From positions 11,420,501-11,484,500 of the forward strand of contig NC_061779.1 of assembly GCF_022458985.1 (NCBI RefSeq): a stretch of DNA of 64,000 nt, read 5' to 3'. The notes below the pieces were generated by a model. The model was not told the DNA's origin. It did not search any database and saw nothing but the letters and a program-made list of their open reading frames with translations. The first letter of the stretch is position 1. Every line of letters starts with the position of its first letter. This document shows positions 44,058 to 55,006 of the stretch, piece after piece. The stretch comes from Mugil cephalus (Eukaryota; Chordata; Actinopteri; Mugiliformes; Mugilidae). Made by a program: the position numbers and the translations under genes.

Positions 44058-45964
44058 AAGGGACAAGTAAAAAAAGTACATGATGTATAAAAAATACAAA
44101 ACCGCTTTGTCTAACTTGTAAGCTAGGTAAATGCATAGCAACAGTTCATGCAAGTCTAGAGTTAAGTATCCTACTATTCTGTTCTCTACTATTCTCTTTT
44201 AAGCTACAAGGTAAAAAGGGAGACGTACAGTTTGGTTGCAATCTATCAGTCGTTTCAGTCTACATGATACAGATCCAGAGTGATGATACAGAATAAGTTA
44301 GGTTGCACGCGCAACTCAGCCGATGAGTAAATAAATACTTAACAACAATTCACAAATATTGACAACCAGTAATTCGACGCAACGTCAAAGCGGAGCTTGC
44401 GTGAGAATTACATTCGTTTTTCCAATGAATAAAACCATTCTACGTGTGAGCTAATGGTGAAAAAGAGTTACAGCACGTCTAAGCAGGGATGCAGGGATAC
44501 AAATAAATATAAAATAAATAAATAACGAAAACCGATATAAGAGCCGTAAGACTCGCCCAACCCAATATGTACATAGCACACCCTCTGCTCCTAACTACAA
44601 CATCACAAGTATGAAATTTCATATTAGTGTTCTTCTTAGAATACGATACATACATACAAATGACCTCGGACAAGCACAAGTGTCCATAGAAAACCTGCAT
44701 TGATTTGACATTGGGTGAATTTCAATGTGCTTTGGCTTCTCATTTGATAAATAATAATATTAGGCTATATATCACAACACATTTGTGGTATATAATAGGC
44801 AATGGCATAGGATTTCAGCTTGTATAAAGTATTTTTACCGTACACTGACCCAGGAATGACAGAAATCACTGATATTGATATTGCTGAATGACTATAGACC
44901 GATATGGAGTTTTGCTGTTGTATTGTGTGGTATTATTATGCAAAGACACGTCTGTTTTTCCTTTTTCGGTTTTTCTTGTTTACATATAAAAATAAGCTAA
45001 AACTTCAGAGAAACGGATCCAAAAAAATAAAAGTAAAATTTACAGTTTTCTATAAGGCCATGCAATTTTAGGAGACTCATGCATCAGATCACCAGGTCTT
45101 TTGGATGAGTGGGTTTTTTTTTGCCATTCATGCAAAATGCACTACGTGTTGCTGAGGCCACAATAAATATAGCTACCGTCCCTTTTTGTTCCTTAATACC
45201 AATCCAGAATTAACACTAGCACTGTCTGTAACACATAGTTAAGGCTGGTGTATTTGCTGTTGAAGCTGTGAATAGGCCTTGTTTAAAATCGGACCATCAT
45301 TTGAACACAGAGACGCTTATCCGGTCTAAAGAAAAAAAAAAAACAGTTTGATAGGAGTGGGTGTCGTCGTGAGCAGACAGAGAAAACACACGGGCTACTG
45401 TACAGGTATGTGCTCGGCCACAGTAAAGTGTCTTTGATTCCAAAACGGCATAGCCACCATTTAAACAAAAAGAGATCCCTACTCTTTACAAAGACAGCAG
45501 AATGAGCCCCATCATCTTAATCATATTCACATATATGCTTCTGAAATATCCACACTGAGATTGTGTTTGATTTGTTGAGTGATGAATGTCAAGTAGCACC
45601 TTTTTTTCTGTAAATAAGTGGATCTGTTTTGGAATAAAGTCCGTTAAATGTACCAGCAAACTAGAGCTCCAGCATCTAAAGTAGATCAATGACAACACAG
45701 ATGACGGCCCATCGGAGCGATGGTAAGAATATTAAATATCAAAAAAACAACAAAAAAAAAAGAGAGAGTGGAAACACAACAGTTCATAAGTTACAACATA
45801 ATAAACAACCCTCCAACGTTATAATGGAGAAGACCGAAGGATTTTCAGCTGCTTTATGATTGAAGGCAATCTGAGGGAATTTCTTTCTGTAAGTGCTCTA
45901 GAAATAAAATAAAATAAAAAAAAAACATAACAGCACCCCAAGATTTCTTCAGAGATGTGTGACT
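44058..45964 (-). other. sinhcaf 3'UTR (putative)
   Basis: About 1.9 kb of AT-rich sequence without credible ORFs or recognisable transposons, fitting a long vertebrate 3'UTR. Confidence 0.45.
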
Positions 45965-46325
45965 TTACCACCCTTCCTTCACCACCACCATCGCCGCCGC
46001 CGCCGCCGCCTCCTCGCTCCTGGCTGGAGACGTTGTCACGGTAACACGTAGCTGCTGAGGAGGCTCGCCGTTCTCCTCACACCTCGGTAACTCCTTCGCC
46101 TCCTCCTCCATCTGGGATTTTTCAGCATCCACTTGGGCCTCCTCCACCTCCACCTCTTCCTCCTCGTCCTCCTCCTCCTCATCCTCCTCCTCCTCCTCCT
46201 GCCGTTGTTGCTGCTGCTGCTGCTGCTGTCGCTGCTTGTTGCGGCAGCACGGTTTGAACAAATGGGGGTCGATGAGCACTTCTCCGAAGCGCCCCTTGTA
46301 GATTATCCCACAGCACACCTTTTGC
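45965..46325 (-). CDS. sinhcaf: sinhcaf last exon with Gln, Glu and Ala expansions
   Basis: After the conserved LFKPCCRNK the frame reads seven Gln in a row, then about 25 mostly Glu/Asp residues, and later AAAAAA before VVVKEGW. The tracts are encoded by near-pure CAG, GAG/GAA and GCN (GCG/GCC) repeats. Confidence 0.93.
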
Positions 46326-48779
46326 CTGAACAAAACATGAACACGTTGTGTCTAATCAAGGGCATCAGACTGAACACACATTCACATCAATTATCACACC
46401 ATATAATTAACACCAGAACACATTATGTGTAATAATAACTGTTTTCCTAACAGTGCAATTATGTCCATATTTTATATTCAACCTGCACCGTTTTTTTCCC
46501 ACTTAACTTCAGTTTGGTGTAAATATTTTTTGAACCTATTGCCCTGCCACTGGAACGTCTACACTTTCCCTCGGGATAAATTAAGTCTTGTGTTGTGGCA
46601 AGATTCAAGTCCTTACAAGTTTTCAACTAAATAATAAAAAGGAAAACCTTTAAAAAGTTAAATGTGCGAAAACACTAGTTCTTGTTCTAGCCTACAGATA
46701 GAAACATGTTGGTACAACACACTACAAATGTACAAAAGTAATTTTATTATAACCTCTTTAAAGCTACAATTATATTACAACACATTAACTTTCACTAATG
46801 TACCTAATGCAATGGCAAGTGGGCGTATTTTCTAGGATTATCTGTCTAAAGAAAGTCTCCACAACCTTTATACATTATAATAAATGCCATATGTAGGTAA
46901 ACATGCAAAATAATAGTCTTTTATTTTAACATCACAACTTCAAATGGCTCATAGTTCAACAGCATCTAAAGGTAAACTGACTAGCTGAATAACAAATAGT
47001 GACTCTTAAATACAACTAATCTTTAAACAACTGGTGTGATTGCTGCGGCTCTGAAACGCCTACAGAAATTCAAGTGAAAGATGTCAAATTAATGAGACAA
47101 GAAGCTGAACCGGTTAAACAGAATTAATTAACAGGAAAGCGAAGCTTGATATGTACACACATGCTTTCAAATCTGCAAAAAAACAAACAAAAACAAAACC
47201 TGGGTGTGATGTGCCTTTACATGCCTATGCAGTCATAAAAGTATTGAGGTCAAAGAGTCTGTCTCACCTTTTCCAGTAAGTCAGGTCCAGAAAGGAGAAG
47301 ACGGGGGAGCGGCTGGACCCGGGGCTGATCTCCGTGTCGGACCCCTCGTCTGACAGGTTGCTGTAGCTGGGAGACTGAGCTGGAGAAGCACTGGAGGTGG
47401 TGCTGTGAGCATCGGAGTCTGAAGATCGGGGAGATCAAAACATGAAGGTGACCTGCGTGTTACAAAACAAAACTTTTTTAAAAAAACTACTTCCAAATCA
47501 GAGGAATTAAACAGCCTTACTGCTTCTTTTGAGCTCTTTCTGCAGCCTGCTTATCTGACTCGGCCTCGCTTTCTTGGAGATGGATTTTATCTTCTTGGGC
47601 CTCGAAGTTATCTTTAGGCTGGGACCTCCTCTGGCATCGACGACCTGTATGAGGGATGTGAAATCAGTTTTCCGAGCGTTTTACTGCGAGAGCAGCTCCA
47701 CTTTAATGTCAGCAGTACTGCGCTCCAAACTCACGTGGTTCCAGTTTTTCTTGGTTCCCACAGGAAGCTTTTTCCATCGTTTCACGAGGAGCACGCAGGC
47801 GTTACAGATTTCCCCAGATCGCGTTTCACTCAGTCTGCACAGACCATTACAGGGGAAATACATTCACGTTAACCCTTTATGGGGCTTCTACACACATTTT
47901 AAATTGTGTCCCTGTTCCTTTCAGTGAGGTTCGGACAAACAGAGAAGATCAAGGAAACGTTCTCGGGTCAAATCAGAGTAAAGTGTGGTCTGTATCTGAG
48001 AGTATCTGCTTTATTAGGTACCATGAAGAAGTGGCCTCTAATGTGATAATAATGATAATGTTGACAAGTATCAGCGCTTATGTTCTAATGGTATAAATCA
48101 GGGGTGTCAAACATAAGGCCCGGGGGCCAAAACTGGCCCGTCAGAGGGTCCATTATGGCTCGTGGGATGAATTTGCAAAAACTACACTGAAGATATTAGC
48201 TGAAATTTTTTTGAAAAAATAAGAAATTGCACTTGTATTTTGCACTTCTTCAGAAATGTAATGTTGTTCGTTACATGTAGCCGTACTTGTTTGCACGAAA
48301 GCAAAGGGAAACATTAGGAGTTGTTGTTATTTACCAGGTAATATGCTGTTGTGTTAATGGTCCGGCCCTGCTCACATCAAATTGGGCTGCATGTGGCCCC
48401 TGAACTAAAATGAGTTTGACGCCCCTGGTCTAAATACATGTTTACATCACTTAACAGCAAAGAATCATATGGTAATTTAATAAATCTTGATTGCCTCCAT
48501 GAAAATTTAAAATTTCACAAAAGTATCTTCTTGTGCTAATAACACTCTTGGGTTGAAATTTAAAAATTTCCAAGAATTTCAATGATCTGGCACGGCTACA
48601 GCGTGGTGGCTACTACTCTGCAAACACCACGTGTTCAGGTGTGTCTCTCACCCAAAGCAGCTCCTGAAATCCTTCTCGTAGCGCTTGCTGTCCGTGAAGC
48701 GAGAGCTTGACGACTTTGCGCGGCAGATGCAGCAGCCGTCCAAACTCCTGTACATCTTCGGCTTGTGAAAGCCAAACAT
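45965..48779 (-). CDS. sinhcaf: sinhcaf / fam60a (SIN3-HDAC complex-associated factor), complete coding region
   Basis: Nuclear subunit of the SIN3-HDAC co-repressor (family knowledge). Exons in transcript order: 48652-48779, 47735-47834, 47521-47644, 47268-47418, 45965-46325; 864 nt, 287 aa plus stop, against about 221 in mammals. All borders are GT-AG and in phase. The N-terminus reads MFGFHKPKMYRSLDGCCICR, followed by a Cys-rich, atypical zinc-finger-like region ending ICNACVLLVKRWKKLP and KKNWNHV. Next are a Lys/Arg-rich segment, a Ser-rich segment (SDAHSTTSSASPAQSP) and the conserved FSFLDLTYWKR and VCCGIIYKGRFGEVLID...LFKPCC. Extra length lies in the last exon: polyglutamine, a Glu-rich block and an alanine run, ending KEGW where mammals end QEW. 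The start codon is the first three bases of its exon. Confidence 0.96.
46326..47267 (-). other. sinhcaf intron 4
   Basis: AT-rich. A short 'ccctcgggataaat' phrase near 46567 resembles a LINE 3' tail. No exon seen. Confidence 0.6.
47835..48651 (-). other. sinhcaf intron with hAT miniature element
   Basis: Contains the hAT-like element at 48099-48427. Near 48010 is 'gctttattaggtacc', an edge shared with a dispersed repeat seen near 12640 and 52940. Confidence 0.7.
48099..48427. mobile_element. hAT-type miniature element with 8-bp target duplication
   Basis: 329 bp beginning 'caggggtgtcaaac' and ending 'gtttgacgcccctg', an inverted pair with one mismatch in 14. Flanks are gtataaat (48091-48098) and gtctaaat (48428-48435), an 8-bp duplication with one difference, as expected for hAT. 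Non-coding. Confidence 0.85.
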
Positions 48780-51700
48780 CTGCGCGCAGGAGAAAACAAT
48801 CATCTTAACATGAACATCTGACGCGCTCATCAGCAGTGTGCGCATCGTGTCTGGACCGCAGCGCTCCCGCTGTCGCACATGTTTGGAATCGGATCGGAGG
48901 TTGTGTAGTAAATTACTGTGAATAATAAATTACTGATGGTTGTGCACTAACGAGATTCACGCATAGCAATTTTGTTATGGAGCATCTCTGCGCTCTGACC
49001 CACATGAGGGAAGTAGGTCAACAGTCAGACAGCGTGTCAGACAGATAATGTCACCATGCTGCGCTCACAGGATTCACGCTACGTTTTGGAAACCCAAAAT
49101 ATAACATCAGCACGCACTCAAGTCCGAGCCTCCGGGCTGCACGCTGCATGTTTCATGATGCTTTAAAAACAAACTACAAGGTAAAAGCTTGTGTTCTGGC
49201 AAAAAAAAAAACAAAATGGCAAAAAATATATAAAAGTATCCGCGAGAAATGACTCGAAATGCAATTAACATGGCGATTATGCAGAGGAATTATGGTTTAT
49301 GTTGCTAGGCAAATTTTAATCTCCTCAGCACATGGAGACCTGAACTGCGGCAAAACTGCGAGCCGCGCCCCCCAGACTGGGTTTTTTTTTCTTCTTGCCA
49401 TCAGTCCTCGGGGTCTTTGACAGTGCGGTGCCACGGAGAGCAGCCAGAGAAGAGAAAGAAACACAGACCTCTCACTCTGACGAATATATCAGAGAGATCA
49501 GAAAGTTCGAAAAATGAATGAAGATATCAGCTTATGCCCAGTGTCTGCAAAACGTATTCACGCCTTTAGATGTTTATGAATAACATCATGGTCGATATAA
49601 ATTTTTAACTCTTATTCCTATGTCTATATCTGGTTCACGTATGTTCTTTGTTATCCTGAGACTCTTGGACAAAAAAATTTCCTTGTGGGGGAATAAAGTG
49701 ATCTTGAAAACAGATTTAATTAAAAATAAATTAATTAAAAATGTAAAATAATACATAAAGAATCAGCCATTCTAGTCAGTATTCAGGAGATGCACATAGG
49801 TCCCAAACAAGTCTGCACATCTAGATACCGCAAAAATATTTATTTGCAAAACTGTCATGTTGCATGAGAGTTGCGGTGAACAGACCATTCAAGTTCAGAC
49901 AAATTCTCTATCAAATAGAAGTCTAGGCTTTAATTGGAAAATCCCTTTTGCCATCTGTGAGAAATCCAACATGGCAAGTGTGTAGAAATTACAACTAGCT
50001 CATGCGAACACATTTATTTACCATAATACAGCAATGTGCATGGGTGTAAAACCCTGCAAGACAACAGAATATACACTCACGTGCCGTACAAGTGGAAAAC
50101 ATTTCTAATTTAACAGTTCTGCACTAAATCCCTCTTCATGTCTGTTATAATGCGTTTATGTTGTAACAGCGTAAGAAAAGATGGTGATTCAGCAGTAGAT
50201 ATATGCTGTTGTGCTGTTAAACGGTGTTGAATTAATTACAAATCTATTATTTAGTCTAGTCCGCAACACAACTGAATCAAATCAACCAGTTATTTTAAAT
50301 AAATGTTAAACACCAAAACCAAAAATAAAATTTATATTAAGATATAATACATTTCACAAGTGCACTGTGTGAACTAGCAATGTATTAACCACTGAAATAT
50401 TATTTATTTACTGAATATTTATTTGAAAATAAAACGGTTGTCCTATAGAGGTCAAACTTGGGTGGTGAATTACTGAAAAAAATATATATTTTCCGCTAGA
50501 ATCCTAAAAATATTAGCAGCAAATATCAACTTTTGCATATAGTCTGTAATAAAACATATTTAAATTCTTAGCATTAATTTTAATCTGCAAATGTGCGTGC
50601 ATCTTGTTTTCCAGCTTCGCGTGTTTCATCTGTAAACTGCAGACGATCTCTGCAGCAGAATACAGTACGTGACGCAACTCAACATGGCAACACACTTCAA
50701 AGGCGGAGGCAATGTGGTGAAGGGGGTGTGATGCGATTCTCGGCAAAAAATAGTAAAATATCAAAAGTAAACTGCAAAAATTACCCGTGAAAGCGTTTGT
50801 ACGTGCGCCAACAACACGTCCGCGTATTAAAATAAAAGAAGACGCCGACAAATGCGCGTGTTTTCATCGAGAGATAAAGTGCAAGTCGGCCAATTTCACC
50901 GCCCACTTCCAGCGAGGAAGCATGGCATGCCACACGACCTGCTTCATGCGCACCCATTTTATGACGGCCGTCCTCTTACTCGACGATGCCCGACTTTCCC
51001 TTTCCCGCACATCAACTTTACCCCAAGAGATGAGCTGAGGATCGCGGTATTTCGAAAGCAAAACACGCCGGTTTCAGTTTTAAAGGCTCGCTGCTCTGAG
51101 ATAATCGTGTAATTTGATCTTTAGTCTTTGTTATTCCAGAGCCGCGTCACTGCAACAGTCCCCACTCCAACTACATGTGCGCGAAGTTCAAAGAGACTGC
51201 GTCTTGAAAGTCGTTTTTTTTTTACACGATTTCCTTTCAATAAACGACATATTTTGACGCTTTTTTTTTTTTGAGTTGCGCGATGGGGTTCGTGGACAGT
51301 TTTGTTTACGGGAGGTGTTTTGTTGACAGCAGCGTCCTCGTGCTGGGACGCATCTCTGCTCCGGGTGGGCGTGAGAGCTCCAACTTGTCTTATTTAGCCA
51401 GACATAAGCGTGTAGCAGCTGCCTGCAGGCGCAGTACAACCACGGGTTGGACAATTATGCTTTAAAATGAACGCGTCTGTGGCCACGCCGCGCACTATAA
51501 CACACTTTAGTTGAATGAAATTAGCGATGCGATGATTTTCCTCCCACAAGCAAAACGCACCGAGCCAGCCCATAACAACAACAGCCGTCCCTCCGCTCTT
51601 CACGCCTGCATGTGGAGCCCGTCCTAACACAATTTAAACACATCCCAGACTTCATCTTCCACTTTGCTCGGTTACTTTTATTTATTTTGTTTAAGACCAA

Positions 51701-51872
51701 CCTAAACCTCAATCTGACCATCCACCCGGTTCCTGCAGCAGGCCTTAAAAAAACAGCAATTGTTCTGAGACAACTCGAAGCTTGTTTCCTATACATCCTG
51801 AAGCGAGGCTAAAGACTTTAAAAACCCCACGAAAGACGCGACAAAACACGCGCAAACCCCCGCGCGCCTTAC
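48780..51872 (-). other. sinhcaf intron 1
   Basis: About 3.1 kb between the 5'UTR exon and the first coding exon. Mostly AT-rich. 'ttccttgtgggggaataaag' near 49680 looks like a LINE 3' tail. The part beyond about 50580 is less AT-rich, leading into the promoter region. No coding exon supported. Confidence 0.65.
49640..49715 (+). repeat. LINE 3'-tail-like fragment
   Basis: 'gactcttggacaaaaaaatt', then 'ttccttgtgggggaataaag', resembles the common 3' end of fish LINEs (…ttcccctgggataaataaag). Fragment only. Confidence 0.35.
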
Positions 51873-52120
51873 CTTGCTGCAAGTTGCGTGGAGGTGATAC
51901 AAAGTAATAGTCCTTGCGGCGTGTCGTTACGACGTGACTGTTATGAAAATCAAGCCGCATCAGTAAACCGCTCTCTTGTTGATGTCTGCGCTTCTGGACG
52001 GGACTGGATAGTTGTGGACGGAGTGCGCATGCGTCGTATCCACGCCTCCATTTCGGAGTGGAGCAGAAGCTTTTTTCTTTTTCTTCAATCAAACCATTTA
52101 CATAAACGACGTGCGGCGTC
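51873..52120 (-). other. sinhcaf 5'UTR exon 1 (putative)
   Basis: The minus-strand donor tgcaag|gtaagg ends at 51873. The upstream limit is inferred from a TATA-like box at 52146-52151. The next exon's AG lies directly before the ATG, so all 5'UTR would come from here or other upstream exons. Confidence 0.6.
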
Positions 52121-52260
52121 ACCGTGCGTCTGCGCTCTGCTGGCCTTATAAGGAGGGGAACATTGCGCGGGAACGGGGGGCTCGTCCCCGGTTGCCATGG
52201 CACATTGGAGAATGTAAGCAAAGGGGCGGGGCCTGACGTCGCTTTACTACAGAGCGGCAG
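52121..52260 (-). promoter_or_regulatory. sinhcaf promoter: TATA and CCAAT boxes
   Basis: In minus-strand orientation: CCAAT at 52204-52208, a TATAA core within 52146-52151 (palindromic ccttataagg), and a CRE-like TGACGTC near 52233-52239. The region is GC- and CpG-rich. Confidence 0.55.
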
Positions 52261-52450
52261 ATGGCTCGTCTGGAGGCCCACGGTGTTTTCAGGAGGCTCG
52301 GCGTCTAGCACGGTGTGGGGCTTTGTTGATTTGAATTGCGTGACAAACAGACCAGATTAGTTGTAAATAAAAAGGCGGGTGACGCTTGGCCTCCATCCTG
52401 CGGTCAGTTTTAGAAAAGAACAGCCATTTGTAACGCGAGCAATAGCGAGC

Positions 52451-52864
52451 AAATCATCCACCGCAGCATTAAAACCACTGGCAGGAGAAGTAAATAACAT
52501 TGGCCATTTTCTGACAATTGAGAGTTCTGCTGGGAAACATTTGGACCTGGCAGTCATGTGGATGCACCTAGGCCAGACCAGGCACTCCCACCCCATACCA
52601 AAGGGACAACTTAAAAAAAAATCATGAAAAGCAGCACAAGATGATCAAAAGTCTGTGGGATACTGGAACAAGCCTGATCCACAGAGACCCCTCCCTGAAA
52701 CACATATGACCCAAAGGTCCCCACCAACAACATCCAGTCATCGGACACCACAGGACACCCTCAGTCCATTCTCTGATGAGTCACAGCTCTGTCTCTGAGG
52801 CACAAGGGAGACCTACACAATAATATTAGACAGGTGGTCATAATGTTATGCCTGGTCGGTGCAT
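52451..52864. mobile_element. Tc1/mariner-like non-autonomous deletion derivative
   Basis: The left edge 'gcattaaaaccactggcagg' and right edge 'ggtcataatgttatgcctgg' with 'tcggtgca' are the termini of the same family as the copies near 9917 and 35938. About 410 bp, no transposase. Confidence 0.7.
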
Positions 52865-53283
52865 GTACATCCTAAAAACATCTGTATGATAATGTACGGA
52901 CTGTTGTGTTTGCTGTTCTGCATTATACGGAGTTGCCAGTATATTAGGTACACTACTGGAAACAAATGCATAACAGGAAGAGTAAGGAAGGTGCTCATTT
53001 TTGTTAATGAAGCTTAATGAAGTGTCTATGGATGTATTCCAACATAACAGTCCAGCAGTAAAACTTCATGCATTAATTTATATATTGGATTTTTTTATTT
53101 ATTTAGTTTTTTCGGAAAAAAAGACGCTGTCCTATGGGGAAACCTGAGTGGTGCACTAGAGTTCAAAATAAATGATCAGCTGTAGAAGATGCTAAGATTT
53201 GATCCAGCACTGTTACATTACAGCCACTCCTATGAGTTAAAAAAATAAACTTAATAAAATTAGCATTACAATCTCTTCCAAAT

Positions 53284-53551
53284 GGGCGGCTATGTCTCAG
53301 TAGGTAGATCGGGTTGTCCATGAATGGTTAGCGGTTTGATCCCCCACGTGTGCCATATGCCGAAGTGTCCTTGAGCAAGACACTGAACCCCCAGTTGTTC
53401 CCAGTGCAACTGGCACTGGTGTGTGAATGTGTGTGTGCTTGGTGTGAGCGAATGGGTGGATGTGTCTCTGACTGTAAAAACTGTAAAATTGTTCTTGGAG
53501 TACCTTTGAGTAGGTAGAAAAGCGCTATATAAGAGCAAGACCAAATGAGAC
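53284..53551 (+). repeat. tRNA-derived SINE
   Basis: Box A-like 'gtctcagtaggtag', box B-like 'ggtttgatccc', then 'gtgtccttgagcaagacact' and the terminal 'agcgctatataagagc', features of a common fish tRNA-derived repeat. Confidence 0.7.
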
Positions 53552-53830
53552 TTTAGTTCAGCGTCATTTAATTGAAATATTTAATTATTGGGTATTTTCT
53601 ATGGCTCATGAGGTCGTTACAACTGCAAAAACATATGAGCACTTTATCAGAGGGTACAACTTTAGCCCCATTATTTTTAATAAGTGTAACGTTTGTGGTG
53701 CTAGTGTAAATGATTTGCAACATTAAATTTGCTCTAAGCAAAAAAAAAATAATAATAATTACACCAAGACATGTCACTTATATCAATATTAACTTTAATT
53801 TTCAACATCACATTTCATAAATAACAATTA

Positions 53831-53836
53831 TTTATT
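53831..53836 (-). terminator. candidate dennd5b polyadenylation signal (AATAAA on minus strand)
   Basis: TTTATT on the plus strand about 1.17 kb past the stop. Confidence 0.4.
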
Positions 53837-55006
53837 GCTCTCTCTCTAATCTGTATTTAAACAATAACGGGGGCTTGGTCATGGTGGGTTACATAGTGCT
53901 TGCAGGATAGTGCAGGAGACAGCATTTTCATATTTCCTCGACTGTTAAATAAAATGCAACGTCAACATAATACTGAGCTTCTTTTTTTTTTTTGCTTTTT
54001 TTAAAGAACCTGTGCTCTATTCATTGTCTGACCTTTGCAAAGACAATTGAACAGTTCAGAAACAAACGGTGTGACGTTCATCCACATAAGAAAGAGCGTC
54101 CAGAGTGGAGCCTATTGTTCTACACGGACGAGATAAATGAGATTCACCATGAAAAAAACAAACTGAACATCTTCAAACAGGATGGACAAGAAGGTCTGAT
54201 GAAGCAAAAATATTTACAACAAGAGAGACGGGGCGAGAGCTTTCTGACAAAATGACAAACCTTAACCGAACTGACACAACTAGGACACCGGTTTGGGTCC
54301 AGTGTTTGTCCCTTCAGAGGACGAGGATGAGGATGTGACCCCAAACTGAAATAGACAATGAGAATCAGGCCAAACATTTTACAGTAATAACGATAATAAT
54401 ACTTTTCTTTTACCATTACATTATTTTTCTTGAGTATACCTAGTAAAATATCCAATGGATGAATGGAAATGTTCATATGAATAATAATAATTATAATCAT
54501 AACAATAATAATTATAATAATCATAATAAGGCCTGAGTCCATATATTTTAGATCACATCACAGAGAGACATAAAACAAACAGTTTCTGGCCATGCATGTG
54601 CTTAGTTTAAAATTGAAGTGCAAGCAATACACCAGTAGAAGAACATTTATAGTTGTCCTCGGGTCGGATACAGTAAAATGACGTGGGCGCGTAAAATGTC
54701 TATGGTAGATGTGAGTTTATCGATGACTCCGTTTTCTCCTCGAGGAAACAGAATTTCACAGTGTAAACAAGCATAGGACTATTTCCTGAAGCAAATACAG
54801 TATATAAGACATTTACATCAGTGAACAAGGCAATATGTTTGGTGTTTGAGTTCAGTGACTTCATCCAGTCCCCTGGTTGATTTGAAGATGGAGTCACATT
54901 AGTCTGAATGGATCTCCTTCAGTCACGGATGGAAACACGAACACTTTTAGACCCGTCGGCGTGCCTTCCTTCAGTGGCTTTACAGCACGAGGCCTGAACC
55001 TCGCGG
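53837..55006 (-). other. dennd5b 3'UTR (putative)
   Basis: AT-rich, with an AAT/ATT low-complexity run at about 54478-54530 and no credible ORF. Confidence 0.45.

Larger units (their letters stand above)
52261..53830. other. intergenic, sinhcaf to dennd5b, repeat-rich
   Basis: Contains a Tc1-like derivative (about 52451-52864), an edge fragment 'tattaggtacactactggaa' (about 52937) and a tRNA-derived SINE (about 53284-53551). No gene seen. Confidence 0.7.

Noticed and set aside
46133..46432. Plus-strand frame rich in leucine
   Set aside because: It is the complement of the Gln/Glu repeats in the sinhcaf last exon; the sense frame has conserved homology and proper splicing.
51745..52311. 188-codon minus-strand open frame at the sinhcaf promoter
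   Set aside because: It spans a GC-rich promoter and 5'UTR where stops are rare, shows no recognisable domain, and its start lies upstream of the inferred transcription start.
53284..53360. Possible tRNA gene
   Set aside because: Box A- and box B-like motifs are present, but the following sequence and the 'gcgctatataa' end show a tRNA-derived SINE; no complete cloverleaf was seen.
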